DNA of 64,000 nt from Halorubrum salsamenti (GCF_007671685.1 NZ_VCNL01000002.1:682001-746000), one strand, 5' to 3'. Shown: positions 33,787-42,181, counted from the first letter of the stretch. The notes: generated by a model not told the origin, from the letters alone. Translations and numbers: made by a program.

Positions 33787-34521
33787 CTACAGCTCGATCG
33801 CTTCCCCGTCCTCCGGGACCAGCACGTCCTCGGTCTCGGACCGCAGCTCCTCCCGCGAGAGCAGACAGTGGTTGATCGCCTCCATGTGGGCCACGGCGAC
33901 CGCGGCGTCGGTGGCCTCGCGGACGGCGACCACGTCGTCGACGCCCATGGTGATCGGCTCCCCCTCGTTGAACCGCGCCGCGCCGCCGTTGAGGAGGACC
34001 GCGTCGGGCTCGAACCGGTCCAGCGTCTCCGCGACCGGCTCGTACCAGACCGTGTCGCCGGCGAGGTACAGCGTCTCGTCGCCTTCGAGGACGAACCCGG
34101 AGACCGGCCCCATCCGCTCGGCCAGTTCCCCGTGCCCGTGACGGCCCGGCGTCCGGTGGAGGGTGACGTCCGCGAACGACGCCGCGTCCTCGACGGGCCG
34201 CACGTCGGTGAACCCCTCCTCGACGAACGCGTCCGCCTCGGCGGGCTGACAGAACAGCGGGACGTCCGCGTCGAGCTCCGCTTTCGCCGCCTCGTCGAAG
34301 TGGTCTGGATGGCGGTGGGTGACGATCACCGCGTCGTGTGCCAGGTCGACGTCGGGCATCGGGACGAGCGGGTTCGCGCGGTCATTCGGCGTGTCGTCGA
34401 TCGGCGGCAACGCGCCCTGCGGCGCGAACAGCGGATCGACGAGGAAGGTCGTCTCGTCGACGGTCGCGAGGACCGTGGCGTTGCGGGCGAGGGTGACGCT
34501 GACGTCGGCGTTCGTCGACAT
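33787..34521 (-). CDS. MBL-fold metallo-hydrolase (UlaG-like)
   Basis: 244 residues of the beta-lactamase fold. Metal motif THRHPDHFDEAA (HxHxDH), then GRHGHGELAERMGPVSGFVLEGDETLYLAGDTVWY (His and the bridging Asp) and a late His in VAHMEAINHC. The layout matches the UlaG/metal-dependent-hydrolase branch, which includes lactonases, phosphodiesterases and hydrolases of unknown substrate. No signal peptide: cytoplasmic. Starts at ATG 34521. Confidence 0.88.
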   Translation of the reverse strand: MSTNADVSVTLARNATVLATVDETTFLVDPLFAPQGALPPIDDTPNDRANPLVPMPDVDLAHDAVIVTHRHPDHFDEAAKAELDADVPLFCQPAEADAFVEEGFTDVRPVEDAASFADVTLHRTPGRHGHGELAERMGPVSGFVLEGDETLYLAGDTVWYEPVAETLDRFEPDAVLLNGGAARFNEGEPITMGVDDVVAVREATDAAVAVAHMEAINHCLLSREELRSETEDVLVPEDGEAIEL

Positions 34522-34609
34522 GTAGCGACCACTTCGGCGAGCGAGGGGTTGTCACTTGCGACGGGGGCGATTCGGTATCGACGACGACGGGTGCGGAGCG
34601 TCGACGGGA

Positions 34610-35590
34610 TCACCCGAAGATCCGTAGGAGCCCGAGCACCCATCGGGCCAGCTCGGAGCAGACGAAGAGAGCACCCTCGGTGCGCGAGAGCCGTCGTCCG
34701 GACCACAGCGCCGCGACCATCAGCACCGTGAGGACCGTCAGCCAGAGGAGCGTCTCGATCGCCGCGCCGCCGACCGCGAGCGGGCGGAGGAGAGCGGCGA
34801 TCCCCAGGATCCCGAGCACGTTGAACACGTTGCTCCCGACGACGTTACCCACGGACATCCCGACGTGGCCCTGTCGCATCGCGACGAGCGAGACGGCGAG
34901 TTCCGGCGTCGAGGTCCCCATCGCGACGATCGTCCCCCCGATCACCCAGTCGGAGATACCGACCCCGCGCGCGAGCGTCGACGCGGCCTCGACCATGAAG
35001 TGCCCGCTGACCAGGACGACCGCCAGCCCGCCGCCGAGCAGCAGCGCGTCGCGGGCCCGGTGCGAGAACCCGGTCGGGATCGCGCCGGTGACCCGCGACT
35101 CCGCGTACTCCGTCTCGATCGAGTGCGCGGTGCGTTCGTCACGGACCAGATAGGTAGTGTACGCGACGAATAACCCCACCAACAGGGCGCCCTCGACGCC
35201 GGTCACGGTCCTGTCGAACAGGACCGCGAACCCGGCCAGCGTCGAGAGTACCAGCGCGACGCCGTCCCGGTGGACCAGCGAGCGCTCGACCGGGATCACC
35301 CGCAGCAGCGACACCGCGCCGAGGATGAACGCGAGGTTGTAGGCGTTCGAGCCGACGACGTTGCCGACGCCGATCTCGCCGAGCCCCGCCAGCGCCGCGT
35401 CGACCGTCACGACGAGCTCGGGCGTCGAGGTCCCCATCGCGACGATCGTCAGCCCGATGGTGAGCTCGCTGACGCCGAACCGACGAGCGATCCGCACCGT
35501 CGAGTCGACGAGGGCCCGAGCGCCGATCCACAGGCCGACGACGGTGAGCGCGATGATCGCGAACTGGACGGTCGACCCCCCAAGAGCCAT
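34610..35590 (-). CDS. Sodium/calcium exchanger family protein
   Basis: 326 residues of the CaCA family. Two homologous halves each contain the ion-binding alpha repeat: LTIGLTIVAMGTSTPELVVTVDAA ... GNVVGSNAYNLAFILG and WVIGGTIVAMGTSTPELAVSL ... GNVVGSNVFNVLGILG. Ten hydrophobic helices; a short cytoplasmic loop between halves (RDERTAHSIETEY). Expected to expel Ca2+ against Na+ entry, useful in a high-Na habitat. An ATG 35590 start (MALGGSTVQF) follows a GTTAAAA tract. Confidence 0.92.
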   Translation of the reverse strand: MALGGSTVQFAIIALTVVGLWIGARALVDSTVRIARRFGVSELTIGLTIVAMGTSTPELVVTVDAALAGLGEIGVGNVVGSNAYNLAFILGAVSLLRVIPVERSLVHRDGVALVLSTLAGFAVLFDRTVTGVEGALLVGLFVAYTTYLVRDERTAHSIETEYAESRVTGAIPTGFSHRARDALLLGGGLAVVLVSGHFMVEAASTLARGVGISDWVIGGTIVAMGTSTPELAVSLVAMRQGHVGMSVGNVVGSNVFNVLGILGIAALLRPLAVGGAAIETLLWLTVLTVLMVAALWSGRRLSRTEGALFVCSELARWVLGLLRIFG

Positions 35591-35756
35591 GTGCGTAGTC
35601 GTTCTCGAAAGGCGGTGTTAAAATCGACCCCGGGGCCGGATCCGGAAACCAGATCCGGATCCAGTCTCGGAGCCGCTCGACGCGACCCGTAACGCACCGG
35701 GTACTTATGTGTCGGTCGAGCGTCGTGTCGCTCATTATGGACGGACGTGAGACGCC

Positions 35757-35891
35757 GTGAGACGACGCGGTCTGCTCCGGAAGAGCGCCGGGCTCGGCGC
35801 CGTCGGGCTCGCCGCCGGCACGGCGGTGATCTGGGGGGCCGACGCGACCCACTACGTCGACGACCGCTCGGTGGCCGTCGAACCGCGATGA
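35757..35891 (+). CDS. 44-residue Tat-signal-like small protein
   Basis: GTG 35757 opens a frame reading MRRRGLLRKSAGLGAVGLAAGTAVIWG, then a short tail HYVDDRSVAVEPR. It looks like a bare export signal or single membrane anchor. The stop TGA overlaps the ATG of the next gene (ATGA at 35888-35891), and the codon use matches the neighbours, so it is probably translated and coupled to the membrane protein downstream. No family recognised. Confidence 0.6.
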   Translation: MRRRGLLRKSAGLGAVGLAAGTAVIWGADATHYVDDRSVAVEPR

Positions 35892-36961
35892 GCGGTGAAT
35901 CGGAGACGGCGTCGAGCGCGGACGACGCCGAAGACGCCGACGACGCCGACAGCGACGCGAGTACCGCCGACACGATGCGAGAGCGCGCCGGCGAGAACCG
36001 GATGAAGCTCTGGCTGCTGTTGCGCGCGAACCGGCTCGTCGTCGCGGGAGTCCTGACGGTCGCCGTCTTCGTCGCGTTCGTCGCCGTGGCGGTCGCCTTC
36101 TCGCCGTCCCTCGCCGAGAAGGTCGGAGCGAGCGACCCGATCGAGACGCTGTTCGCTTCGATGATCACGGTGATCGTCACGGGGGCGACGCTCGTCGTCA
36201 CGATCGGTCAGGTCGTGCTCACGCAGGAGAACGGCCCGCTCGGAGACCAGCAGGAGCGCATGAACGACACGCTCACGGTCCGGGACTCCGTCGCGGGACT
36301 GACCGGCTCCCCGGCGCCCACGAACCCCGCCGCGTTCCTCGACGCGATCCTCGGGGCCGCGACCCGGCGCGCCGAGGACCTCCGCGAGTCGGTCCGCGAG
36401 CGCGGTGGCGACGGACCCGACGAGGCCGCCCTCTGGGAGGACGTCGACGAGCTCACCGCGGGCACCGTCGAGAACGCCGACGCCGTGCGCGACCAGCTCG
36501 ACGGCACGGAGTTCGGCACCTTCGACGTGGTGTTCGCTGCCCTCAACTTCGACTACAGTCCGAAGATCGGACGGGCCGAGCGCATCCTCGACGACCACGG
36601 CGACGCGCTCACCGACGACGAGCGCGACCTGCTCGGGGAGCTGAAGGAGTCGCTGTCGCTGTTCGGTCCCGCTCGCGAACACGTCAAGACGCTGTACTTC
36701 CAGTGGGCGCTGATCGACCTCTCGCGGCAGATCCTCTACGCCGCGGTGCCCGCGTTGGTCGTTTCGGGCCTCATGCTCGCGGTCGTCGACGCCGGGACGT
36801 TCCCGGGACGCACGCTCGGGATCGACCACGTGACGCTCGTCGTCGGGGGCGCGTTCGCGGTCACGCTCCTCCCCTTCTCGCTTTTCGTCTCCTACCTGCT
36901 TCGCGTCCTCACCCTCGTGAAGCGGACGCTCGCCATCGGACCGCTGGTGCTGCGTGACTGA
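35888..36961 (+). CDS. Hypothetical four-helix membrane protein
   Basis: 357 residues from ATG 35888. An acidic, Ala-rich head of about 30 residues is followed by helices RLVVAGVLTVAVFVAFVAVAVAF and ASMITVIVTGATLVVTIGQVVLT, a long soluble domain of about 150 residues with a charged helix (RILDDHGDALTDDERDLLGELKESL), then two more helices, QILYAAVPALVVSGLMLAVV and VTLVVGGAFAVTLLPFSLFVSYLL. The topology puts both ends inside. Family known to me only as a haloarchaeal conserved protein. A diverged copy of its last codons appears at 40170-40206. Confidence 0.8.
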   Translation: MSGESETASSADDAEDADDADSDASTADTMRERAGENRMKLWLLLRANRLVVAGVLTVAVFVAFVAVAVAFSPSLAEKVGASDPIETLFASMITVIVTGATLVVTIGQVVLTQENGPLGDQQERMNDTLTVRDSVAGLTGSPAPTNPAAFLDAILGAATRRAEDLRESVRERGGDGPDEAALWEDVDELTAGTVENADAVRDQLDGTEFGTFDVVFAALNFDYSPKIGRAERILDDHGDALTDDERDLLGELKESLSLFGPAREHVKTLYFQWALIDLSRQILYAAVPALVVSGLMLAVVDAGTFPGRTLGIDHVTLVVGGAFAVTLLPFSLFVSYLLRVLTLVKRTLAIGPLVLRD

Positions 36962-37138
36962 TCGCAGACGCAACGGTTCCGTTGAAAGCCTCAAGCGGTG
37001 ATACGGTTCGGCCGGTTCGCTGGAGACGACGCGCGTCTCGCAGCAGGCCTTCTCCCGAGCGGACCCCCTCGGATCGGGTAAGGGGTCCAGACGAAGGCGG
37101 GTCCCTTCCTTCCCGTTGACACCGCTGACTGCCGAGTG

Positions 37139-37148
37139 TTTACAAACC
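37139..37148 (+). promoter_or_regulatory. TATA-like box of the winged-helix gene
   Basis: TTTACAAACC at 37139-37148 lies 27 bases before ATG 37170, matching a leaderless promoter. The upstream gap 36962-37138 otherwise shows nothing recognisable. Confidence 0.5.
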
Positions 37149-37169
37149 CTCTGAAACAACCTCTGGTAG

Positions 37170-37457
37170 ATGGAGGGGGCCCTGTGGCATCTGCTTGCGA
37201 GTTCTCGCGGAGGGCCGACACGAGTCCGTGTTCTCCGAGCACTTGATGAGCGCCCGCGGAATGCGAATGAGCTTGCGACGGAACTGGACATGGATTACAC
37301 GACAATTCGCCACCATCTCGACGTTCTGATGGACAACAACATCGTCAGACGAACAGACGACGACTACGCCACCACGTATCTGATTACAGATCAGGCCAGA
37401 GTCAACTGGGACGTTATCGAGGAGATCTTCGAAACAGTCGATCAGGAGAACCCATGA
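37170..37457 (+). CDS. Winged-helix transcriptional regulator (ArsR-like)
   Basis: 95 residues. The whole protein is one winged helix: RVRVLRALDERPRNANELATELDMDYTTIRHHLDVLMDNNIVRR carries helix-turn-helix with recognition helix YTTIRHHLDVL, followed by the wing and a C-terminal helix VIEEIFETVDQ likely used to dimerise. No metal-binding Cys as in true ArsR sensors. Lower-GC codon choice than the neighbourhood. It leads a short unit with a membrane protein and a lipoprotein, which it probably regulates; the shared 15-base motif at 37462 and 37836 is a candidate binding site. Confidence 0.88.
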   Translation: MEGALWHLLASSRGGPTRVRVLRALDERPRNANELATELDMDYTTIRHHLDVLMDNNIVRRTDDDYATTYLITDQARVNWDVIEEIFETVDQENP

Positions 37458-37461
37458 GTTC

Positions 37462-37850
37462 GGACGAACTTTGGACAGCGCATTTAGCCGAGTATGACCA
37501 ACGGAGGAACGATGGCAATCTGGCTTGAGATCACTCGGGGTGTTGCGGTGGTGAACGTCCTCTTACTGCTGGTTCTCAGTTTCATCTGGTTTCGCAACTA
37601 CCGTCAACACGGTGCCGACCACACGCTTGCGCTCCTCGTATTCGCCGTGTTTCTGCTCGTCGAGAACGGACTGTGGGTCTTCTTCTACCTCGTTCATTCC
37701 GGTTTCATCGGTTGGTTCGTTAACGCCGGCACCGACGTTCAGATCGGTATGACGATGCTCTGTGGCCTCGAACTTGGCGCACTCGCTATTTTGACCCGCA
37801 TCACCGTACGCTAATCGGGACTCTCCGGTGATGTTGGACGAAGTTTGGAC
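37462..37850 (+). repeat. 15-base motif before two cassette genes (37462-37476 and 37836-37850)
   Basis: GGACGAACTTTGGAC at 37462-37476 and GGACGAAGTTTGGAC at 37836-37850 differ by one base and each stands 36-46 bases before a gene start (37512 and 37896). Either an operator for the winged-helix protein or the trace of a duplicated short reading frame: both copies also lie in small frames reading DELWT and DEVWT. Confidence 0.5.
37512..37814 (+). CDS. Small three-helix membrane protein
   Basis: 100 residues from ATG 37512, chosen because GGAGG (37503-37507) sits five bases before it; ATG 37494 is the longer option. Helices: ITRGVAVVNVLLLLVLSFIWF, ALLVFAVFLLVENGLWVFFYLV and VQIGMTMLCGLELGALAILT. 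Resembles the small membrane partners found next to winged-helix regulators and copper/halocyanin-like genes in haloarchaea, but no motif allows a function. AT-richer than the surroundings, as is the whole cassette. Confidence 0.8.
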   Translation: MAIWLEITRGVAVVNVLLLLVLSFIWFRNYRQHGADHTLALLVFAVFLLVENGLWVFFYLVHSGFIGWFVNAGTDVQIGMTMLCGLELGALAILTRITVR

Positions 37851-37895
37851 TCAGTTCGGAAAATACTCAACAGCAATCACGACTCCAGTTCAGCC

Positions 37896-38462
37896 ATGGG
37901 TCTCAAACGACGCACAGTCATCGTCACCGGTGGCATGAGCCTCTGCCTCGCTGGATGCACAGGCGATAACGAGACCACACCGGTCGAAGACGGAGAAACG
38001 ACGGCTCCCGATGAGACGGACGACCAGGACACAGAGACGGATTCGGACGATCAGGACGCGAACGCGAGTGACTCGACAACGGCGGAATCAGCGGATGCGA
38101 CCGTACAGGTCCGGTCCCATTCCGAACATGGCGATATCTTGGTCGGTCCCGACGAGATGACTCTCTACATGTTCGATCAAGACACACGGGGCGAAGCCAT
38201 GAGTAGCTGTTACGACAGTTGTGCTACCAACTGGCCACCGCTCACGGTCGCCGATACACCGGTGGCCGGGGACGGTGTGGCTGCCGACCTGGAAGCCTTC
38301 GAACGCGAGACCGGTGAGCGCCAGGTGATGGCTGGCGGGTGGCCACTGTACTACTTTGCCCCGGACGAGGAGCCGGGCGATGCAACGGGCCAGGGAGCCA
38401 ACGATGTCTGGTGGGTGTTGAACCCCGATGGAACCCCGGTCAAACCGGCTGGTGGCTATTGA
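37896..38462 (+). CDS. Secreted lipoprotein with YxFxxD repeats (COG4315-like)
   Basis: 188 residues from ATG 37896. Signal peptide MGLKRRTVIVTGGMSLCLAGC with a Tat-like KRR and the lipobox Cys21. An acidic Thr/Asp/Ser spacer of about 55 residues follows. The folded part has the two marks of the conserved-lipoprotein family: LTLYMFDQD-like motif (here MTLYMFDQDTRGEAMSSC) and a second WPLYYFAPDEEPGDATGQGANDVWWVL. The paired Cys (SSCYDSC) may form a disulfide. Probably held at the outer face of the membrane; role unknown. Low-GC cassette member. Confidence 0.87.
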   Translation: MGLKRRTVIVTGGMSLCLAGCTGDNETTPVEDGETTAPDETDDQDTETDSDDQDANASDSTTAESADATVQVRSHSEHGDILVGPDEMTLYMFDQDTRGEAMSSCYDSCATNWPPLTVADTPVAGDGVAADLEAFERETGERQVMAGGWPLYYFAPDEEPGDATGQGANDVWWVLNPDGTPVKPAGGY

Positions 38463-38788
38463 GTCCGAGGAGTGACCGCCTCGTTTGAGAGACAGCGACG
38501 ATAGACCGCCTCGGTCCGGAGGTGACGTATGCGCTCGATGCGGGGGCACTACGTCGGCGGGATCGAGGCGACGCCCGGCCCGAAACACCTCGGACGGTGA
38601 TCCGCCGGTGGTTCGCGTGACGCGCAGTCCCGGGACACCTCCCGTCCGAACCGGGGGTGAGCGCGACCCAGTCGGAGCGAGCGTCGAACGGCGTGCTGAA
38701 TACGAGGCCAGAGCGGTGGAGAGCGGATACGTGGGCGGGGAGGTCCCGAGACCGGTCCACCACGCGGAGACGGCGTTCTGATAGCCAT
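38463..38788. other. Gap without a supported gene
   Basis: About 325 bases with no convincing gene. A 98-codon plus-strand frame (38485-38781) exists but is Arg/Pro-rich, lacks a ribosome site and has no family. Its end, ERRAEYEARAVESGYVGGEV, looks more protein-like and could be a leftover of a decayed gene. Confidence 0.4.
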
Positions 38789-38790
38789 AA

Positions 38791-38797
38791 TTTATAT
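38791..38797 (+). promoter_or_regulatory. TATA box of the PH-domain gene pair
   Basis: TTTATAT at 38791-38797 is 28 bases upstream of ATG 38822 inside the AT-rich segment 38785-38821. Good spacing for a leaderless transcript. Confidence 0.6.
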
Positions 38798-38821
38798 CTC
38801 GATCGATATTAATCGTGATGT

Positions 38822-39457
38822 ATGGTAACAGTACCCGAGTGGCTTTCGCTCGATGCCGGGGAGGAAGTCGTCTGGACGGGGAAGCCGCGGTTGCGACGAA
38901 TCGTCTCGAACGTCGCGTCGTTCGCCGTCTGGTCGGTAGCGGCGTTCGTGGTGGCGTTCGTCCTCACATCCGTTCTGAACGTCGAGTTTCCCATCCCGAA
39001 TCGGGCGGTGTGGGGTGTCGCCGTCCTCTGGACGCTACTCCAAGCCGCCAACCCCGTTCGGGCGTACTTGCGGACGAAAAACACCGACTACCTCCTCACC
39101 GACGAGAACGTCTACAAGAAGACCGGCGTCTGGTCGGAGAACGTCACCCGAATCGGCATCGACAACATCCAGAACACGCAGTTGAAGAAGAATCTCTTCG
39201 GCAACGTCTTCGACTACGGGACGATCCTCCTCAGCACGGCCGGCGGGAGTGGAGTCGAGATGTCGATCGAGGACTTAGACGACCCCGACGAGCTCCGTAC
39301 CGAACTCCGGGAGAGGATCGCACAGGCCGGCGATCGAAGTCGAAGTGAACCCGGGAGGGGCCACGGCGGCGTCGATCCCGAAACGATCGAAACCCTCGTC
39401 GACGAGGCGACGGCACTGCGCGAAACCGCGGAAACCGTCGAACGTCACCTACAGTAG
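38822..39457 (+). CDS. PH-domain (bPH2/YdbS-like) membrane protein, first copy
   Basis: 211 residues. Short N-terminal motif VPEWLSLDAGEEVVWTGKPR, two membrane helices (FAVWSVAAFVVAFVLTSVL and AVWGVAVLWTLLQAA), then a bacterial PH domain: LRTKNTDYLLTDENVYKKTGVWSENVTRIGIDNIQNTQLKKNLFGNVFDYGTILLSTAGGSGVEMSIEDL. A C-terminal charged helix suggests coiled-coil contacts. The family is linked to membrane-bound assemblies of unknown purpose. Four bases separate its stop from the start of a paralogue. Confidence 0.87.
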   Translation: MVTVPEWLSLDAGEEVVWTGKPRLRRIVSNVASFAVWSVAAFVVAFVLTSVLNVEFPIPNRAVWGVAVLWTLLQAANPVRAYLRTKNTDYLLTDENVYKKTGVWSENVTRIGIDNIQNTQLKKNLFGNVFDYGTILLSTAGGSGVEMSIEDLDDPDELRTELRERIAQAGDRSRSEPGRGHGGVDPETIETLVDEATALRETAETVERHLQ

Positions 39458-39461
39458 GCCC

Positions 39462-40133
39462 ATGGCAGCAGCAACTACCGAATCCGACGCCCCCGCATCG
39501 ACGCCGTCCGACCGCGCGGTGCCCGAGTGGCTCTCGCTCGACGACGACGAGGAAATCCAGTGGATAGGCGAACCCGCTCCGGTCAGTATCGTCGGGACAG
39601 CCGTCTGGGGAGTGGTCCTCACGGTCGTCCTCATCGGTTTTCTCATCCTGCTTATGCTCCCGTTCTCGTGGCTCTCGCTGAAGAACACCGACTACGTAGT
39701 GACCGACAAGTCCCTGTACGTCAAGAAGGGCGTCCTGGGAACGAACATCGAGAGCGTCGCACTCGATAAGATTCAGAACACAGAGTATAGCCAGTCCTTC
39801 TGGGGAAAGCAGTTCGGCTTCGGCAGTATCGACATCAGTACCGCCGGCAGTTCCGGCGCCGAGGTCAGTTTCCGGAACGTCGACAACGCCCGCAGCGTCC
39901 GAGAGACGATCACCGGCCTGACCAACGAGTACGCCGCCGAAAACCGACGTTTGAGTCCGCCGGGCGACGAGACGATGGAACCGGCCGTCGACACCGCGAC
40001 GGCCGAACGGATGGACGAACTGGTAGAAGAGCTCCGTGGCACTCGACGGGCCATGGAACGGATAGAACAGCACGTGAGCGAGGAGGGACCACCGGCCAAC
40101 GACTCGGCTCCCGCCGAGGAGCGATCGAACTGA
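39462..40133 (+). CDS. PH-domain (bPH2/YdbS-like) membrane protein, second copy
   Basis: 223 residues from ATG 39462. Same plan as its upstream neighbour: VPEWLSLDDDEEIQWIGEP, a hydrophobic pair AVWGVVLTVVLIGFLILLMLPFSW, and the PH core LKNTDYVVTDKSLYVKKGVLGTNIESVALDKIQNTEYSQSFWGKQFGFGSIDISTAGSSGAEVSFRNV. C-terminal helix RMDELVEELRGTRRAMERIEQHV is a probable coiled coil. The pair probably forms a hetero-oligomer at the membrane; unknown role. Confidence 0.87.
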   Translation: MAAATTESDAPASTPSDRAVPEWLSLDDDEEIQWIGEPAPVSIVGTAVWGVVLTVVLIGFLILLMLPFSWLSLKNTDYVVTDKSLYVKKGVLGTNIESVALDKIQNTEYSQSFWGKQFGFGSIDISTAGSSGAEVSFRNVDNARSVRETITGLTNEYAAENRRLSPPGDETMEPAVDTATAERMDELVEELRGTRRAMERIEQHVSEEGPPANDSAPAEERSN

Positions 40134-40139
40134 GTGTGC

Positions 40140-40215
40140 TACTCGTTTTCGGCGTGTCGTACGTCTCGAAGCGGACGCCCGCGATCGGACCGCCGGCGCT
40201 GCGGGGCTCGGAGCG
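40140..40215 (+). pseudogene. Fragment matching the 3' end of the 35888-36961 gene
   Basis: GAAGCGGACGCCCGCGATCG (40171 on) and the following bases to GCTGCG match 36916-36951, the end of the four-helix membrane gene, at 32 of 36 positions; the translated end reads KRTPAIGPPALRG against KRTLAIGPLVLRD. It has no start and no upstream part. The remaining gap to 40479 shows nothing else recognisable. Read as a relic of duplication or of insertion of the material between the copies. Confidence 0.6.
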
Positions 40216-40479
40216 GAAAGCGGGACGCTCAGAGGTGCGGAAATGTCGCCCGCGACACTAACGACCGGTCTCATCTCCGGCGGCGTGCCGCGTCGACCGG
40301 GAAACCCTCGTGGCGGGCGGTCGCCTGCGCGGCGACGGGCGGGTCGCGTCAGCGACCACATGTGACGCGCCTGGGTTCTCCGCGCTGTCATCGCTCCCAT
40401 CGGGGAGTACTCGGGCGGGGACTGAGGGCGCGCACCCGACGATAGCCCCCGAGCGGTTTTAAAAGGTCCGCTGGGACGC

Positions 40480-42159
40480 TCAGTCGCTCTGATCCTCGCC
40501 GGCGACGACCACGCGCTCGCCGTCGTCGGTCTGCGGCTCCGACACCGACACCGGATCGATCCCGCGGCGGGAGGCGTCGAGCTCGGAGAGGAGGTAGACG
40601 AGCCCGGCGAGGAGGACGGCACCGAGCGGGAGCAGCGCGAGCGGCGTCACGCGGGTGACCCCCCACACGACCAACAGGAGGACGACCACGGCGGCGACCG
40701 TGACCGCGTAGTAGATCTGGGTGCGGACGTGGTCGATCAGGTCCGCGCCGGTGAACGTCGCCGAGAGGACGGTGGTGTCGGAGATGGGCGAGCTGTGGTC
40801 GCCGAAGATGGCGCCCGAGAAGATGACGCCGACCATCGCCGCCACGAGCGTGTGGCCCGCCGCGCCGCCGCCGCTGATCTCCCACGCGATCGGGATCGCG
40901 ATGGGGGTGACGATCCCCATCGTCCCCCACGAGGTCCCCGTCGAGAAGGCGATGACGCCGGCGACGACGAACACCAGCGCGGGCAGCAGCGCCGGCGAGA
41001 CGGAGCCCACGGTCGCCGTCGCCACGTAGTCGCCCGTGCCGAGCGCGTCGATCGCCTCGCCGATCCCCCACGCGAGCACGAGGATGGAGGCCGCCGTGAG
41101 CATGATCCCGAACCCGTCGATCGTGTACTCGGTCGCGTCGCCGACGCCGAAGACCCCGTACGCCTTCCCGAGGACGAAGCCGCTGGCGACCATCGCGAAC
41201 GACCCGACCATCAGCGCCACCTCGTAGGAGGCGTTGAGCGCGGCGTCCCACAGCCGCCCGCCGGCCGCCTCGAACTCGGCGGCGAGGAGGTCGCCGCCGA
41301 AGCCGGCGGGCGAGAACTCGCCGGACCACAGCGCGGTCGCGACCGTGACCGCGATCAGGACCGCCACGGGGACGAAGAAGTTGACGAGCCGGGGCGTCGA
41401 CGCCGGCGGCTCGCCCAGCTCGCCGGCCACGTCCTGCATCGGCACGGCCTCGTCGCGAGTCACCTTCCCCGAGGTCCACGACCGGTTCTCGGCCGTCAGC
41501 ATCTCGCCGTAGTCGCGGCCCGACCCCACGATCAGGAGGACCATCACGATCGCGAGGATCGCGTACATGTTGAACGGGATCGACGAGACGAACACCTCGA
41601 AGGTGCCCGGACGGTTCGCCTCGGCGACCCCCGCCGACTCGTATCCGTCCGAAATGAGCGACAGCTGGAACGCGACCCACGAGGAGATCCCCAGCGTCGC
41701 CACCGGAGCGGCGGTGGAGTCGACGATGTACGAGAGCTTCTCGCGGGAGATCCGGAGGCGGTCGGAGACGTCTTTCATCGCCGACCCGACGATCGCGGTG
41801 TTGGCGTAGTCGTCGAAGAAGAGGACGATCCCGAGCCCCCACGCGACGAGCCCGGCCTTCCGCTGGGAGTCGAGGCGCTCGAGCGCCCAGTCGCGGACCG
41901 CGGCGGTGCCGCCGAGGTTCCACACCATGGCGACGCCGGAGCCGAGCAGCAAGGTGAACACGAGGATCGTCGCCTGAAATTCGTCGGAGACGGCCGCGAC
42001 GATCCACTCGAACGTCTGGACGATCCCGAGCCCGCCCGTGACGATGACGGCCCCCGACCAGATGCCGAGGAACAGCGACAGGACGGCCTTCCGAGTGATC
42101 ACCGCCAGCACGATCGCGAGCACCGGCGGCGCGATTGACAGCGCTCCGAAGTCGGTCAT
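40480..42159 (-). CDS. NhaC-family Na+/H+ antiporter
   Basis: 559 residues from ATG 42159 (MTDFGALSIAPPVLAIVLAV). About twelve hydrophobic helices; NhaC signatures include ITRKAVLSLFLGIWSGAVIV, IVLFFDDYANTAIVGSAMKDVSDRLRISREKLSYIVDSTAAPVATLG and FSTGTSWGTMGIVTPIAIPIAWEI with GAIFGDHSSPISDTTVLS. Expected to export Na+ in exchange for H+. The start lies about 27 bases after a TTTATATATC box on the minus strand; a GTG at 42165 is the alternative. Confidence 0.93.
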   Translation of the reverse strand: MTDFGALSIAPPVLAIVLAVITRKAVLSLFLGIWSGAVIVTGGLGIVQTFEWIVAAVSDEFQATILVFTLLLGSGVAMVWNLGGTAAVRDWALERLDSQRKAGLVAWGLGIVLFFDDYANTAIVGSAMKDVSDRLRISREKLSYIVDSTAAPVATLGISSWVAFQLSLISDGYESAGVAEANRPGTFEVFVSSIPFNMYAILAIVMVLLIVGSGRDYGEMLTAENRSWTSGKVTRDEAVPMQDVAGELGEPPASTPRLVNFFVPVAVLIAVTVATALWSGEFSPAGFGGDLLAAEFEAAGGRLWDAALNASYEVALMVGSFAMVASGFVLGKAYGVFGVGDATEYTIDGFGIMLTAASILVLAWGIGEAIDALGTGDYVATATVGSVSPALLPALVFVVAGVIAFSTGTSWGTMGIVTPIAIPIAWEISGGGAAGHTLVAAMVGVIFSGAIFGDHSSPISDTTVLSATFTGADLIDHVRTQIYYAVTVAAVVVLLLVVWGVTRVTPLALLPLGAVLLAGLVYLLSELDASRRGIDPVSVSEPQTDDGERVVVAGEDQSD

Positions 42160-42181
42160 CGACACGTACTGCCACGGGCAG

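Noticed and set aside
38485-38781. 98-codon plus-strand frame in the cassette gap
   Set aside because: Biased composition, no promoter at the right place and no family; kept only as a possible relic in the gap entry.
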